From JALYYC01 sp039922495 (GTDB lineage Bacteria > Chloroflexota > Dormibacteria > CF-121), in the NCBI GenBank assembly GCA_039922495.1, contig JBDTEO010000029.1, positions 132,137 through 196,136 of the forward strand: a stretch of 64,000 nt of DNA. Direction: 5' to 3'. This document shows positions 1 through 9,014 of this stretch, piece by piece (the stretch's first letter is position 1; each line of letters starts with the position of its first letter). The translations under genes were made by a program, and so were the position numbers. The notes under the pieces are model-generated. The model was not told the DNA's origin and did no database searches. It was given only the letters and a program-made list of their open reading frames with translations.

Positions 1-1
1 C

Positions 2-286
2 GTTCCGCGCGCGGCCCGAGCCGCGATTGAGATCCTGAAAGTCTCCGCCACCTCGAAGCCGGTCGCCGTCGCCGGCGCCATCGCCGGGGTCGTCCGAAGT
101 CAGACCCGGGTCGAGGTCCAGGCGATCGGAGCCGGGGCCATCAACCAGGCGGTCAAAGCCATCGCCATCTCCCGCGGCTACGTCGCCGCCGGCGGGATCG
201 ACCTGGTGTGCATCCCCTCCTTCATCGATATCTCGATCGACGGCGAGGAGCGCACCGGAATCCGCCTCCTGGTCGAGTCCCGCTAG
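2..286 (+). CDS. spoVS: Stage V sporulation protein S (SpoVS), 5'-truncated by window edge
   Basis: The frame is open from the first bases to a TAG at 284-286 and encodes a small basic protein that matches SpoVS along its whole length. It shows the conserved core EILKVSATSKPVAVAGAIAG, then GAGAINQAVKAIAISRGY and a C-terminal segment around GIDLVCIPSF. SpoVS-family proteins are about 86 residues with an Alba-like fold; they act in spore development in Bacillus but are widespread in non-sporulating lineages, where they may be nucleic-acid binding. The usual family N-terminus (M-E-V/I-L-K) aligns with an ATT codon at 26, and no ATG, GTG or TTG lies between base 2 and that point, so the start is either upstream of the window or non-canonical. 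It lies 12 nt upstream of miaB. Confidence 0.9.
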   Translation, partial: VPRAARAAIEILKVSATSKPVAVAGAIAGVVRSQTRVEVQAIGAGAINQAVKAIAISRGYVAAGGIDLVCIPSFIDISIDGEERTGIRLLVESR

Positions 287-292
287 TAGACT
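287..292 (+). promoter_or_regulatory. Predicted -10 box of miaB, leaderless spacing
   Basis: TAGACT ends 6 nt before the miaB ATG at 299, and there is no Shine-Dalgarno sequence in between. This is the TAnnnT spacing expected when transcription begins at or next to the start codon. Confidence 0.45.
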
Positions 293-298
293 CGTCCG

Positions 299-1675
299 AT
301 GCCTGAGGCGCTGGTCCCACCCCGTTTACGTATTGCCGGGGCGCCGCTGACGTTCGAGCCGCATGCCTTCTCCAGGCCTCGCCCCCACGGCCGCAAGCGC
401 CCCCCATCCGGGAAACGCTTCCACCTCTGGGTGAGCGGTTGCCAGATGAATGAATCTGACGCCGATTACCTGGCCCAGGGGCTCGGGTCGGCCGGATTCG
501 AGGCCGTCGAGGACCTCGACGACGCCGATCTCGCCATCCTGGTCACCTGCTGCGTGCGGCAGAACGCGGAGCAGAAGGCGTACGGCCGCTTCCGCGAGCT
601 GAAGGGCTGGAAGCAGGCTCGCCCTGGACGGGCGATCGCCATGACCGGATGTATGGCCAACAAGGAGAAGGACCGCCTCTATGAGCGGCTGCCCGACCTC
701 GACTATCGCTTCGATATGCGGCAGTACGAAGCCTTCATTGAAGACCTCCACGGCGAGTATGAGACCGATCCGGCGCAGACCGGCGGCGCCGTCCTGCAGC
801 ACGGCCTGACTGCCTACGTCCCGGTGATCTTCGGCTGCAACGAGGTCTGCAGCTTCTGCATCGTTCCCTTTGTGCGGGGGACCGAGCGGAGCCGGCCGCT
901 CACTGACGTCGTTGAGGATGTCACCCGCTTCGCGAACCAGGGGGTGCGGGAAGTTACGCTGCTCGGCCAGACCGTCAATTCCTATCGCGACCCGGAGACG
1001 GGTGCCAGGCTGGCCACCCTGCTCGACGCCGTCGGCCGGGTGCCCGGCATCTGGCGTGTACGCTTTCTGACTTCGCACCCACGCCACTTCCACGATGACC
1101 TGCTGCTCGCCATCCGCGATCTCCCGCGGGTCTGCGAGCATCTGCACCTACCCTTCCAGTCCGGAGACGACGTCATCCTCAAGCAGATGCGCCGCCGCTA
1201 CACTCGCGAGGAATACCGAGCCTGCATTGCGCACGCTCGCGCCCTCGTCCCCGACCTCTCGGTTTCGACCGACGTGATCGTCGGCTACCCGGGCGAAACG
1301 GAGGAGCAGTTTCAGCGGACCCTGTCGCTGCTCGAGGAGATCAAGTTTGACGTCGTCCATATCCAGGGCTTTTCGCCCAGGCCGCGGACGACGGCGGCGC
1401 GACAGGCTGACGACGTTGCGCCGCAGGAAAAGAAGCGCCGGATCAATCTGCTGCTGGGCGCCCAACGGCGGATCGCCGAGGAAGCCAACCGGCGCTGGAT
1501 CGGCCGCACCGTCGAGGTCCTGGTCGAGCGTGCCGACGGCGGCGAAGTCAGCGGGCGCAGCCGGCAGAACAAGGTCGTCATCGGCGCGGCGCCGCTCGGG
1601 GCGGACGTCGGCACGGTTCGCCTGGTCACGGTCGAGGACGCCACCGCCTGGCAGCTGCGCGGCCAGGTTGTCTAA
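299..1675 (+). CDS. miaB: MiaB, tRNA-2-methylthio-N6-isopentenyladenosine37 synthase
   Basis: Radical-SAM methylthiotransferase that adds the 2-methylthio group to i6A37 in tRNAs reading UNN codons, acting after MiaA (also in this cluster). The 458-residue protein has the UPF0004 domain with cluster cysteines C48, C84 and C118, then the radical SAM motif with C180, C184 and C187 (GCNEVCSFCIVP), and a C-terminal TRAM-like region rich in basic and glycine residues. About 40 poorly conserved residues precede the UPF0004 domain. The ATG at 299 is kept because a TAGACT box sits 6 nt upstream, but a later start is possible. The reading frame is the same as that of mutS, which begins immediately after the TAA. 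Confidence 0.93.
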   Translation: MPEALVPPRLRIAGAPLTFEPHAFSRPRPHGRKRPPSGKRFHLWVSGCQMNESDADYLAQGLGSAGFEAVEDLDDADLAILVTCCVRQNAEQKAYGRFRELKGWKQARPGRAIAMTGCMANKEKDRLYERLPDLDYRFDMRQYEAFIEDLHGEYETDPAQTGGAVLQHGLTAYVPVIFGCNEVCSFCIVPFVRGTERSRPLTDVVEDVTRFANQGVREVTLLGQTVNSYRDPETGARLATLLDAVGRVPGIWRVRFLTSHPRHFHDDLLLAIRDLPRVCEHLHLPFQSGDDVILKQMRRRYTREEYRACIAHARALVPDLSVSTDVIVGYPGETEEQFQRTLSLLEEIKFDVVHIQGFSPRPRTTAARQADDVAPQEKKRRINLLLGAQRRIAEEANRRWIGRTVEVLVERADGGEVSGRSRQNKVVIGAAPLGADVGTVRLVTVEDATAWQLRGQVV

Positions 1676-4234
1676 ACGACGGCGCTAAAGTCCGTCCCGA
1701 TCCTCGACCAGTATCAACGCATCAAGCGGGATCACCCGAATGCGATCCTGCTCTTTCGGCTGGGTGACTTCTACGAAACCTTCGGGGAGGACGCTGAGCG
1801 CAGCGCCCCGATCCTCGGGATCACGCTAACCTCGCGCGAGCTGGGGAAGGGACAACGGGTGCCAATGGCCGGCATCCCGTACCACGCGAGCGAGGCCTAC
1901 GTCGGCAAACTCCTCCGCGCCGGCCTGCGGGTCGCCGTCTGCGACCAGGTCGAGGACGCTGAGGTCGCCCGCGGCCTGGTAAAGCGCGAGGTGGTCCGGG
2001 TGCTGACGCCGGGGACCGTCCTGGAAGAGGCCTACCTCGACGGGTCAAAAAGCAATTACGTGGTGGCGATCTCGCCGCGCCTGCACCATCACGGGATCGC
2101 TGCCCTCGACTGCTCGACCGGCGAGCTGGCGCTGATCCGGATGGACCCGTCCGAGGCCGCCATCCGGGATGAGCTCGCCCGGCTCCGTCCCGCCGAAATC
2201 ATCGCGGCCGACGCCGAGCGGTCGGTGCTACAGCCCTTGATTGCCGGCACGCCGGTCACCTGGGTCGAGGCTTCGGACTTCGACGCCCGGGCGGGGGCCG
2301 ACCGCCTGCGCACGATGCTCGGGGTCGAAACGCTCGCGGCCTTTGGCTGCGAGGAATGGCCCGAGGCGCTCGCCGCCGGACACGCCGCGCTCGCCTATGC
2401 CGAACGAACCCATCTTCGACTGAAGCCCGGCCTGATCCGGCTGCACGCCGAGCATCCACAGGCCTTCATGCACCTGGACTCCGGGACCCGGCGGAGCCTG
2501 GGCCTGCAAAGCGGCCGCGAGCTGCCCGCCGAGGAGGACCTGCTCCGGCTGATGGGTGAGGAAACGACCACCCCGATGGGTGCTCGGACGCTACGGCGCT
2601 GGCTCGATCAGCCGCTCAGGGTCCGGGAGCGGCTGGACAGCCGCCTCGAACGCGTGGCGACCCTGGCCGCCGACGCGCTCGGGCGAGGCGAGCTTCGAGC
2701 CGCGCTCAAGGGGATGCCAGACCTGGAGCGCACCGTCGCGCGTGTCGGCCAGGGGCTGGCCAGCCCGCGCGAGCTGCGTCAGCTCCAGCGGGGCCTCGAG
2801 CTGTTGCCGGCCGTCCATCGGGCCGGCGCCCGCTGGGAGGACCTGGCCGCACCGCCGCTTCCAGCCGCGAGCACCGAGCTCCAACAGGAATTGGTCCGGG
2901 CGCTGGTCGACGAGGTGCCCGCCACCTTTCGCGAGGGCGGCGTCTTTCGCGCCGGCTACGATCCCGAGCTCGACGCGATTCGTGAGGGCTCGCGGGAGGC
3001 GCGCGAGTGGATCGCCCAGCTCGAAGGCGCCGAACGCGAGCGGACCGGGATCCGTTCCCTGCGCGTCGGCTTCAACCAGGTGTTCGGCTACTACATCGAA
3101 GTGGGGCACGCCAACCGCGAGCCGATCCCGGCCGATTACACGCGCAAGCAGACGCTCGTCAATGGCGAGCGATACGTCACGCCCGAACTGAAAGAGAAGG
3201 AAAGCCTGGTCCTGAACGCGCGCAGCGCGATGATCGGTCGCGAACACGGACTCTTTCGCGAGCTGGCGCATCGGATCACCAGTGCCGGCAGCGTGCTCCT
3301 CGACGTGGCCGCCTGGGTCGGCGAGCTCGACGCCCTGGCGGCGCTGGCGCAGCTCGCCGTTCGGCACCGCTGGGTTCGACCGGAGCTGCGCGAGGAGCCG
3401 GGCATCCAGATCACGGGCGGCCGGCATCCGCTGGTCGAACAGGCCCTCGGCCCCGGGCGGTTCGTGCCCAACGACCTGCACCTTGACCCGCCCGATGCGC
3501 GGATCGTGCTCCTCAGCGGCCCAAACATGGCGGGCAAGTCGACCTATCTGCGCCAGGCGGGCATCATCGTCCTCCTCGCGCAGGTGGGCAGCTTCGTCCC
3601 GGCGGAGGCGGCGGTCATCGGGCTCTGCGATCGGATTTTCACTCGGGTCGGCGCCCACGACGAGCTGGCGCGGGGACTGTCCACCTTCATGGTGGAGATG
3701 GTGGAGACTGCCCACATCCTGTCCCACGCCACCGCGCGCAGCCTCCTGATCTTCGACGAAGTCGGTCGCGGAACCAGCACCTATGACGGCGTCAGCATTG
3801 CGCAGGCCATCCTGGAATACCTGCACGACGCGCCGCAGATCCATTCCCTGACGATCTTCGCCACGCATTACCACGAACTCACGGCACTGAGCGAACGATT
3901 GCCGTCGCTCGCGAACTACCGGATGGAAGTCCGCGAAGAGGGCGACCGCGTGGTCTTCCTGCACCAGGTGGTCGAGGGCGGCGCCGATCGCAGCTATGGG
4001 ATTCATGTCGCCAAGCTCGCCGGCATTCCACCCCAGGTGGTGGTCAGGGCTCGCCAGATCCTGCAGGCGTTGGAAGGCGAGCGGCCGCTGGAGCCGCCGG
4101 ACGCCAGCGCCCAGCTCCAGCTGCCCATCGAGCATCCGATCGTGCAGGAATTGCAGCAGCTCGACCTCGAACGCGTCTCGCCGCGGGAGGCGCTCGAACG
4201 CCTCTTCGCCTGGCAGGGCCGTGGCCGAGACTGA
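1676..4234 (+). CDS. mutS: DNA mismatch repair protein MutS (start codon unresolved)
   Basis: MutS recognises mismatches and small loops and recruits MutL. Homology starts right after the miaB stop: QYQRIK at about 1709 and the mismatch-binding Phe-x-Glu motif (GDFYETF) at 1763-1783. Then come the connector, lever and clamp domains and the ABC-type ATPase with Walker A GPNMAGKST (from 3518), Walker B LLIFDEVGRGTS and the downstream ATHYHEL. The first canonical start codon, GTG at 1859, would delete the Phe-x-Glu motif and much of domain I. Between the miaB TAA (1673-1675, same frame) and 1859 there is no in-frame ATG, GTG or TTG. Candidates are ATC at 1700, which lies 8 nt after a TAAAGT box, or ACG at 1676 or 1679; I give the earliest boundary. 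A sequence error is the alternative. Confidence 0.9.
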   Translation, partial: TTALKSVPILDQYQRIKRDHPNAILLFRLGDFYETFGEDAERSAPILGITLTSRELGKGQRVPMAGIPYHASEAYVGKLLRAGLRVAVCDQVEDAEVARGLVKREVVRVLTPGTVLEEAYLDGSKSNYVVAISPRLHHHGIAALDCSTGELALIRMDPSEAAIRDELARLRPAEIIAADAERSVLQPLIAGTPVTWVEASDFDARAGADRLRTMLGVETLAAFGCEEWPEALAAGHAALAYAERTHLRLKPGLIRLHAEHPQAFMHLDSGTRRSLGLQSGRELPAEEDLLRLMGEETTTPMGARTLRRWLDQPLRVRERLDSRLERVATLAADALGRGELRAALKGMPDLERTVARVGQGLASPRELRQLQRGLELLPAVHRAGARWEDLAAPPLPAASTELQQELVRALVDEVPATFREGGVFRAGYDPELDAIREGSREAREWIAQLEGAERERTGIRSLRVGFNQVFGYYIEVGHANREPIPADYTRKQTLVNGERYVTPELKEKESLVLNARSAMIGREHGLFRELAHRITSAGSVLLDVAAWVGELDALAALAQLAVRHRWVRPELREEPGIQITGGRHPLVEQALGPGRFVPNDLHLDPPDARIVLLSGPNMAGKSTYLRQAGIIVLLAQVGSFVPAEAAVIGLCDRIFTRVGAHDELARGLSTFMVEMVETAHILSHATARSLLIFDEVGRGTSTYDGVSIAQAILEYLHDAPQIHSLTIFATHYHELTALSERLPSLANYRMEVREEGDRVVFLHQVVEGGADRSYGIHVAKLAGIPPQVVVRARQILQALEGERPLEPPDASAQLQLPIEHPIVQELQQLDLERVSPREALERLFAWQGRGRD

Positions 4235-4235
4235 G

Positions 4236-5927
4236 ATGGGGAACGGCCGGATCGCGGTACTGCCGGCCGCGGTCGCGGACGGGATTGCCGCCGGCGAGGT
4301 CGTCGACCGGCCGGCCGCGGTCGTCAAGGAGCTGCTGGAAAACGCGATCGATGCCGGTGCGGGACACATCGACGTTCGGGTCCGCAACGCCGGCCAGGGC
4401 CTGATCGAGGTGGTCGACGACGGCCGCGGGATGCCGGCCGAGGATCTACCGCTGGCCTTCCGGCGGCACGCGACGAGCAAGATCCGCTCGCTCGAGGACA
4501 TGCGGGCGGTGACCACGCTTGGCTTTCGCGGCGAGGCATTGGCTAGTATTGCCGCGGTCTCCCGGGTGGAGGCTGTCAGCCGGCCGCGCGATGGGGGAGG
4601 GGATAGGGGAGCTGGCCGCGTCGTGGTCGAGGCCGGCACCGTGGTCGACGCCGGCAGCCAGGGGAGCCCACCGGGGACCCGGGTCTCGGTCACGCGGCTC
4701 TTCTTCAACACGCCGGCGCGCTTGAAATTCCTGAAGCAGCCGGCGACGGAAAACGGCGCCATCGTCCGCCTCGTCACCGAGATGGCGCTGGCCCACCCGG
4801 GCGTGAGCCTGCGCCTCGAGCTGGATCGGCGGCGCGTGATCGAGACCCAGGGGGATGGGGATTTACGAGCGACCTTCGCCGCGCTCCACGACCCGGCGAT
4901 GGCGGGCGCGATGCTCGCGATCGACGACGCGCCGGTGCATGGCCTGATCAGCCCGCCCGCGATGCATCGACCCACGCGCGATCACGTCGTGATCCTGGTG
5001 AACGGCCGCCGAATTCAGCACCGCAACCTGAGCTTCGCGCTCGAACAGGCCTACCGTGGCCTGCGCGAGACGGACCGGTTTCCGCTGGCGGTCCTCGAAA
5101 TCCGGCTCGATCCGGCCGAGGTCGACGTCAACGTTCACCCGACCAAGCGTGAGGTGCGCTTTCGCAACGAGGGGGCGATCTTCGCCGCGATCGAGCGCGC
5201 CTGCTATCACGCGCTACGCCGGAGCCCGGTGTACGAGCTGGGATCGGCTCCCGGTGGGGCCCCCTTCGCGCTGCGCGAGACCGCCACGGTGGCCTGGCCA
5301 GCCGCCCCGGCCGGCGGATCGACGCCGGCAACGGACTCGATCGGCCAAGGGCCGGCGCTGCCGCCGCTGCGGTACGTCGGCCAGCTGCTCAACGGCTACC
5401 TGGTCGCCGAGGCTCCGGCGGCGGCGGTCCTGATCGACCAGCACGCGGCCCATGAGCGGATCCTCTACGACGGGATCCTGCGACGACTGACGGAGCGCCG
5501 ACCCTCCAGCCAGATGTTCCTGATCCCACACGTGGTCGAGCTGAGCGCGCCCCAGGCCGCCGCCTTCGAACAGCACACCGCCTGGCTCCAGTCGCTCGGC
5601 TTCGAGGGCACCAGCTTTGGACCCGAGCGCATCCGGCTCACCGCGGCGCCAGCCGAGCTTCCAGAGAGTCAAATCAACCTGGTGCTGGCGCGATTGCTTG
5701 ACGATCTCGACGCCGATCGCACCCCGGACCGCCGCCTGCGGGAGACCGCCGCCCTGATCGCGTGTCACAGCGCGGTGCGTTTTGGCGACGCCCTCGAGCC
5801 CGAGGCCGCGCGTCAGCTGCTGAGCTCGCTGGCCGCGACGGCCGAGCCGATCAGCTGCCCGCATGGCCGCCCAACCACCCTGGTGCTCCCGGACTCGCAG
5901 CTGAGGCATCTATTCAAACGCCCGTAG
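4236..5927 (+). CDS. mutL: DNA mismatch repair protein MutL, endonuclease type
   Basis: MutL couples MutS mismatch recognition to strand incision. The 563-residue protein has the GHKL ATPase domain (ELLENAIDAG, DDGRGM, GFRGEAL, and TPARLKFLK in the dimer region) and a C-terminal dimerisation domain. It carries metal-dependent endonuclease motifs: DQHAAHERILYD near 5438-5473, ACHSAVRFGD and CPHGRPT. The last acidic position of the DQHA-x2-E-x4-E motif is Asp instead of Glu. This is the nicking form typical of bacteria without MutH. The ATG at 4236 is one base after the mutS TGA; a GTG at 4221 overlapping mutS is an alternative start. The C-terminus overlaps the likely beginning of miaA. Confidence 0.94.
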   Translation: MGNGRIAVLPAAVADGIAAGEVVDRPAAVVKELLENAIDAGAGHIDVRVRNAGQGLIEVVDDGRGMPAEDLPLAFRRHATSKIRSLEDMRAVTTLGFRGEALASIAAVSRVEAVSRPRDGGGDRGAGRVVVEAGTVVDAGSQGSPPGTRVSVTRLFFNTPARLKFLKQPATENGAIVRLVTEMALAHPGVSLRLELDRRRVIETQGDGDLRATFAALHDPAMAGAMLAIDDAPVHGLISPPAMHRPTRDHVVILVNGRRIQHRNLSFALEQAYRGLRETDRFPLAVLEIRLDPAEVDVNVHPTKREVRFRNEGAIFAAIERACYHALRRSPVYELGSAPGGAPFALRETATVAWPAAPAGGSTPATDSIGQGPALPPLRYVGQLLNGYLVAEAPAAAVLIDQHAAHERILYDGILRRLTERRPSSQMFLIPHVVELSAPQAAAFEQHTAWLQSLGFEGTSFGPERIRLTAAPAELPESQINLVLARLLDDLDADRTPDRRLRETAALIACHSAVRFGDALEPEAARQLLSSLAATAEPISCPHGRPTTLVLPDSQLRHLFKRP

Positions 5928-5935
5928 GCTCGCGG

Positions 5936-6838
5936 CTGCTGGTGGTTGTCGGCCCGACCGCAAGCGGCAAGACCGCCTTCGCCACCGGGCTGGCGGAGCG
6001 ATTCGGCGGCGAGTTGATCTCGGCCGACTCCCGCCAGGTCTATCGCCACTGTGACATCGGCACCAACAAGCCGAGCGCCAGCGAACTGCACGGGATTCCC
6101 TGCCACCTGCTCGATGTCGTCGACCCCGGCACCGCCTTTACGGTCGCCGACTATGTGCCGCTGGCGCAGCGCGCGCTCACCGCGGTCTGGGGCCGGGGCC
6201 GGCTGCCGGTGTTGCAGGGCGGTACCGGCCTCTACATCCGGGCGTTGCTGGACGGCTGGAACCTCGCCGATGCGCCGCCTGATCCCCGGGTCCGCGCGGC
6301 GCTCGAAGATCGCCTGGAACAGGAGGGGCCAGCCGCGCTCGATGCGGAGCTGCGGCGGATCGATCCGCAGGCGGCCGACCGGGCGCAGCAGAACCCGCGC
6401 CGCATGATCCGCGCCCTCGAGATCTATACGATCACCGGCCAACCGCCAACCGCAGCGCGACGAGCGAACCCGCCAGCCTGGGCGATCACTGCCCTCGGCC
6501 TCGACGTCCCGCTGGCCGAGTTGGACCAACGCATTGAGTCGCGCGTCCTGCGGATGCTCGCGGATGGCTTCGTCGAGGAGGTGGCTCGCATCCGGAGGGA
6601 CTATCCGGCGGCGGATTTCGGCCGGCTCGGCCACGGCTATCCGGAAATGGCGCGTCATCTCGATGGCGACCTGACCCTGAAGGCGGCCATCACCTCCACC
6701 GTGCTGCAGGTGCGTCAGTACGCGCGCCGGCAGCTGACCTGGTTTCGTGCCGATAACCGCGTGCAATGGATCCCACCGGATCTGGACCTGGCGGCAGCCC
6801 GGCTGCCGGCCGGTATCATGGGGACCGAGGCGAGTTGA
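5936..6838 (+). CDS. miaA: MiaA, tRNA dimethylallyltransferase (start codon uncertain)
   Basis: Transfers the dimethylallyl group from DMAPP to A37 of tRNAs reading UNN codons, making the substrate of MiaB. The P-loop GPTASGKT is encoded from 5951, followed by SADSRQVY, the DVVDPG segment, GGTGLYIRALLDG and a C-terminal region ending in the RQYARRQLTWFR motif. No ATG precedes the P-loop in frame. The only canonical codon is GTG at 5942, which leaves just three residues before it; CTG at 5936 or 5939 (after a TAGGCT box at 5925-5930) or ATT at 5912 inside mutL would give a more typical N-terminus. I annotate from the first CTG. The 3' end overlaps the TTG start of hflX. Confidence 0.9.
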   Translation: MLVVVGPTASGKTAFATGLAERFGGELISADSRQVYRHCDIGTNKPSASELHGIPCHLLDVVDPGTAFTVADYVPLAQRALTAVWGRGRLPVLQGGTGLYIRALLDGWNLADAPPDPRVRAALEDRLEQEGPAALDAELRRIDPQAADRAQQNPRRMIRALEIYTITGQPPTAARRANPPAWAITALGLDVPLAELDQRIESRVLRMLADGFVEEVARIRRDYPAADFGRLGHGYPEMARHLDGDLTLKAAITSTVLQVRQYARRQLTWFRADNRVQWIPPDLDLAAARLPAGIMGTEAS

Positions 6839-8121
6839 TCCGGAATTCCAACGGCGCGCATGAGCGTGCCTTCCTGATGTCGCTCGACCACGAGGGCCAG
6901 GGTCTGGCGCAGGTGGAAGAGCAAATGCTCGAGCTGGGCGAGCTGGCACGCACCGCGGGTGTGACGGTCGTCGGGACCGAAACGCAGCGCCGGCAGCGCC
7001 CCGACCCGGCTCTCTTCATCGGGAAGGGTAAGGCCGAGGAGCTGCATGCGCTGAAGCACGAATCAGCCTTCAACCTGCTGGTCTTCAACGAGGAGCTGTC
7101 ACCCCGGCAGCAGCGCAACCTGGAAAAAATGCTCGACGTCAAGGTGATCGACCGAACCGAGCTGATCCTCGATATCTTTGCCCAGCGCGCGCGCACCAAG
7201 GAAGGCCGGCTACAGGTCGAATCGGCGCAACTGCATCACCTGCTCCCGCGGCTCCAGGGCGGGCGAGACCTCTCCCGCCTGGGCGCCGGCGTGGGGACGC
7301 GCGGACCCGGCGAGCAGAAACTGGAAAGCGATCGCCGACGGATCCGGCACCGGATCCGCGAACTGGATCACGACATCAAGGAGATCCGCAAGCAGCGCGC
7401 GCTCCGGCGGGCGGGCCGGCGCCGGGCCGCCTACCCCGTGGTCGCCATCGTCGGCTACACGAACAGCGGGAAATCCACGCTGCTCAACGCGCTGACCCAT
7501 TCGCAGGTCCAGATGCAGGATGCGCTCTTTGTCACGCTCGACCCGACCACCCGATTGGTGAAGATGCCGAATCGCCGCGAGGTGTTGTTCACCGATACCG
7601 TTGGGTTCATCCAGAAACTGCCGACCGACCTGGTCGCCGCCTTCAAGGCCACGCTCGAGGAGGTGCAGGAGGCGGATCTCCTCCTCCATGTGCTCGACGC
7701 CACCCGCTACAACGGGCGTGACCAGATGGAGGCCGTGCACGAAATCCTGCAGGACCTGGAGGCGATGGACAAGCCCAAGGTGCTGGCGTTGAACAAGGTG
7801 GACCAGCTGGCGCCCGAGGCGCTGCGCGCGCTGCTGGCCGAGGATTGGTCGCCGTACGACACGGTGGTGCCGATTTCGGCGCTGCGCAAACAGGGGCTCG
7901 AGCCGCTCGGTGAGGCCGTGCTCAAGCATCTTCCCGGGGACCTGGTCGAGATCGAGATCTTGCTGCCCTACACGGAGAACGCCCGCCAGGCGGAGTTTCA
8001 CGCCCAGGGGAACGTCAGCAGCGTGGAATATCGCGGCGACGGCGTCGCCATGCATGGGCAACTCCCGCGACGGCTCCTGCCGCGCTTCGAACCGTTTCGC
8101 CGCCGGCCGGCCGGGCCCTAG
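6835..8121 (+). CDS. hflX: HflX, ribosome-associated GTPase
   Basis: HflX is a translational GTPase that splits stalled or heat-damaged ribosomes. The roughly 428-residue protein has the N-terminal HflX domain with the diagnostic IGKGKAEEL segment, a coiled-coil linker with RLGAGVGTRGPGEQKLE, and the G domain with G1 GYTNSGKSTLLN, G3 DTVGF and G4 NKVD. The TTG at 6835 was chosen because it overlaps the miaA TGA, has GAGG just upstream, and gives an N-terminus leading directly into the conserved ERAFLMSLD segment. The family often sits downstream of miaA, as with hfq-hflX in enterobacteria. The TAG stop lies in the palindrome CTAG (8118-8121), which also supplies the stop of convergent lexA. 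Confidence 0.93.
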   Translation: MIRNSNGAHERAFLMSLDHEGQGLAQVEEQMLELGELARTAGVTVVGTETQRRQRPDPALFIGKGKAEELHALKHESAFNLLVFNEELSPRQQRNLEKMLDVKVIDRTELILDIFAQRARTKEGRLQVESAQLHHLLPRLQGGRDLSRLGAGVGTRGPGEQKLESDRRRIRHRIRELDHDIKEIRKQRALRRAGRRRAAYPVVAIVGYTNSGKSTLLNALTHSQVQMQDALFVTLDPTTRLVKMPNRREVLFTDTVGFIQKLPTDLVAAFKATLEEVQEADLLLHVLDATRYNGRDQMEAVHEILQDLEAMDKPKVLALNKVDQLAPEALRALLAEDWSPYDTVVPISALRKQGLEPLGEAVLKHLPGDLVEIEILLPYTENARQAEFHAQGNVSSVEYRGDGVAMHGQLPRRLLPRFEPFRRRPAGP

Positions 8122-8753
8122 CGGAGCAGGCGGACGACGGCGACCACCTGGCCCTCGAGCTGGCCCGTGGTGGTGTAGATCGGCTCGTAGGCATCGTTCT
8201 CCGGCTGCAACCGGACCCGGTTCGCCTCGCGGAAGAGGCGTTTGACCGTCGCGGTGGATTCGTTGGTCTGATCGTCCTCGAGGCGGGCGACGACGATGCT
8301 GCCGTTGGGCGCATCCTTGCCCGGGCGGACCACGACGTAGTCGCCTTGCAGAATGCCCGCGTCTTTCATGCTGTCCCCGTGCACCTCGAGCGCGAAGGCG
8401 TTCTCCGAGCCGACCAGCTCCTGGCTGAGAACCAGGTGGTCTTCGATGTTCTCTTCGGCGAGCATCGGCGACCCGGCGGCGACTCGACCGATCAAGGGGA
8501 CCGCGATCACCTTGCTCAGCTTGGCCTGGAGTTCGTCGAAGTCGACGACCTCGATGGTGCGCGACTTGGTCGGATCGCGACGAATGTAGCCCTTGCGTTC
8601 GAGGGTGTTGAGGTGGTTTTGCACCGTTGAGCTCGATGAAAGACCAACGGCCTCGCCGATCTCCCGGACGGTCGGCGGGTAGCTTCGGATCTTCTGGCGA
8701 AACTTCAGATATTCCAGGATCTCCCGCTGCCGGCTGGTCAACGGCTCAGGCAT
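8118..8753 (-). CDS. lexA: LexA, SOS transcriptional repressor
   Basis: Self-cleaving repressor of the DNA-damage response. The 211-residue protein has an N-terminal winged helix-turn-helix (LTSRQREILEYL, then PTVREIGEAVGLSSSSTVQN) and a C-terminal S24 peptidase-like domain. The Ala-Gly cleavage site (VAAGSPM), catalytic Ser (HGDSMKDAGI) and Lys (ATVKRLF) are all visible. The ATG at 8753 was chosen over an upstream one because a strong GGGAGGGG Shine-Dalgarno precedes it and homology starts there. The divergent LysM gene at 9057 carries LexA boxes, so lexA and its likely target are neighbours as in Bacillus lexA-yneA. I saw no perfect LexA box immediately upstream of lexA itself. Confidence 0.95.
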   Translation of the reverse strand: MPEPLTSRQREILEYLKFRQKIRSYPPTVREIGEAVGLSSSSTVQNHLNTLERKGYIRRDPTKSRTIEVVDFDELQAKLSKVIAVPLIGRVAAGSPMLAEENIEDHLVLSQELVGSENAFALEVHGDSMKDAGILQGDYVVVRPGKDAPNGSIVVARLEDDQTNESTATVKRLFREANRVRLQPENDAYEPIYTTTGQLEGQVVAVVRLLR

Positions 8754-8991
8754 GTCGTCCCCTCCCTTTTGCGCCGATGTCGACAGCCATGAACCGATCA
8801 TCTCGTTCCCGAAAACGCCCAGCGCGGACGCGCCGGACGGGGGAGAGGAGGGGGTCTCAGGCCGCGATCACAGCATCGTAGCACAGGCTTTTGGGCCATT
8901 TCATCGGCGTCCGGGCGACTGCCGACAAACGCCGTGCGCGTGGCCCAAAGCTGCAAAACGGGCGTATCCTAGCACATCTGTTCGCCCACCG

Positions 8992-9005
8992 CAAACACTT
9001 GTTCG
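8992..9005. promoter_or_regulatory. LexA box A (one mismatch)
   Basis: CAAACACTTGTTCG matches the 14-mer CGAAC-N4-GTTCG except for A at the second base. It lies upstream of the -35 box of the LysM-gene promoter. Confidence 0.55.
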
Positions 9006-9014
9006 TACAAAGGC

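Noticed and set aside
2591..4975. 794-codon open frame on the minus strand opposite mutS and mutL
   Set aside because: It spans two well-supported genes on the plus strand and encodes no recognisable domain; long antisense frames are expected at this GC content.
8780..8812. GAAC-N10-GTTC upstream of lexA, considered as a LexA box
   Set aside because: The half-site spacing is 10 nt rather than the 4 nt of the boxes at 9021 and 9050.
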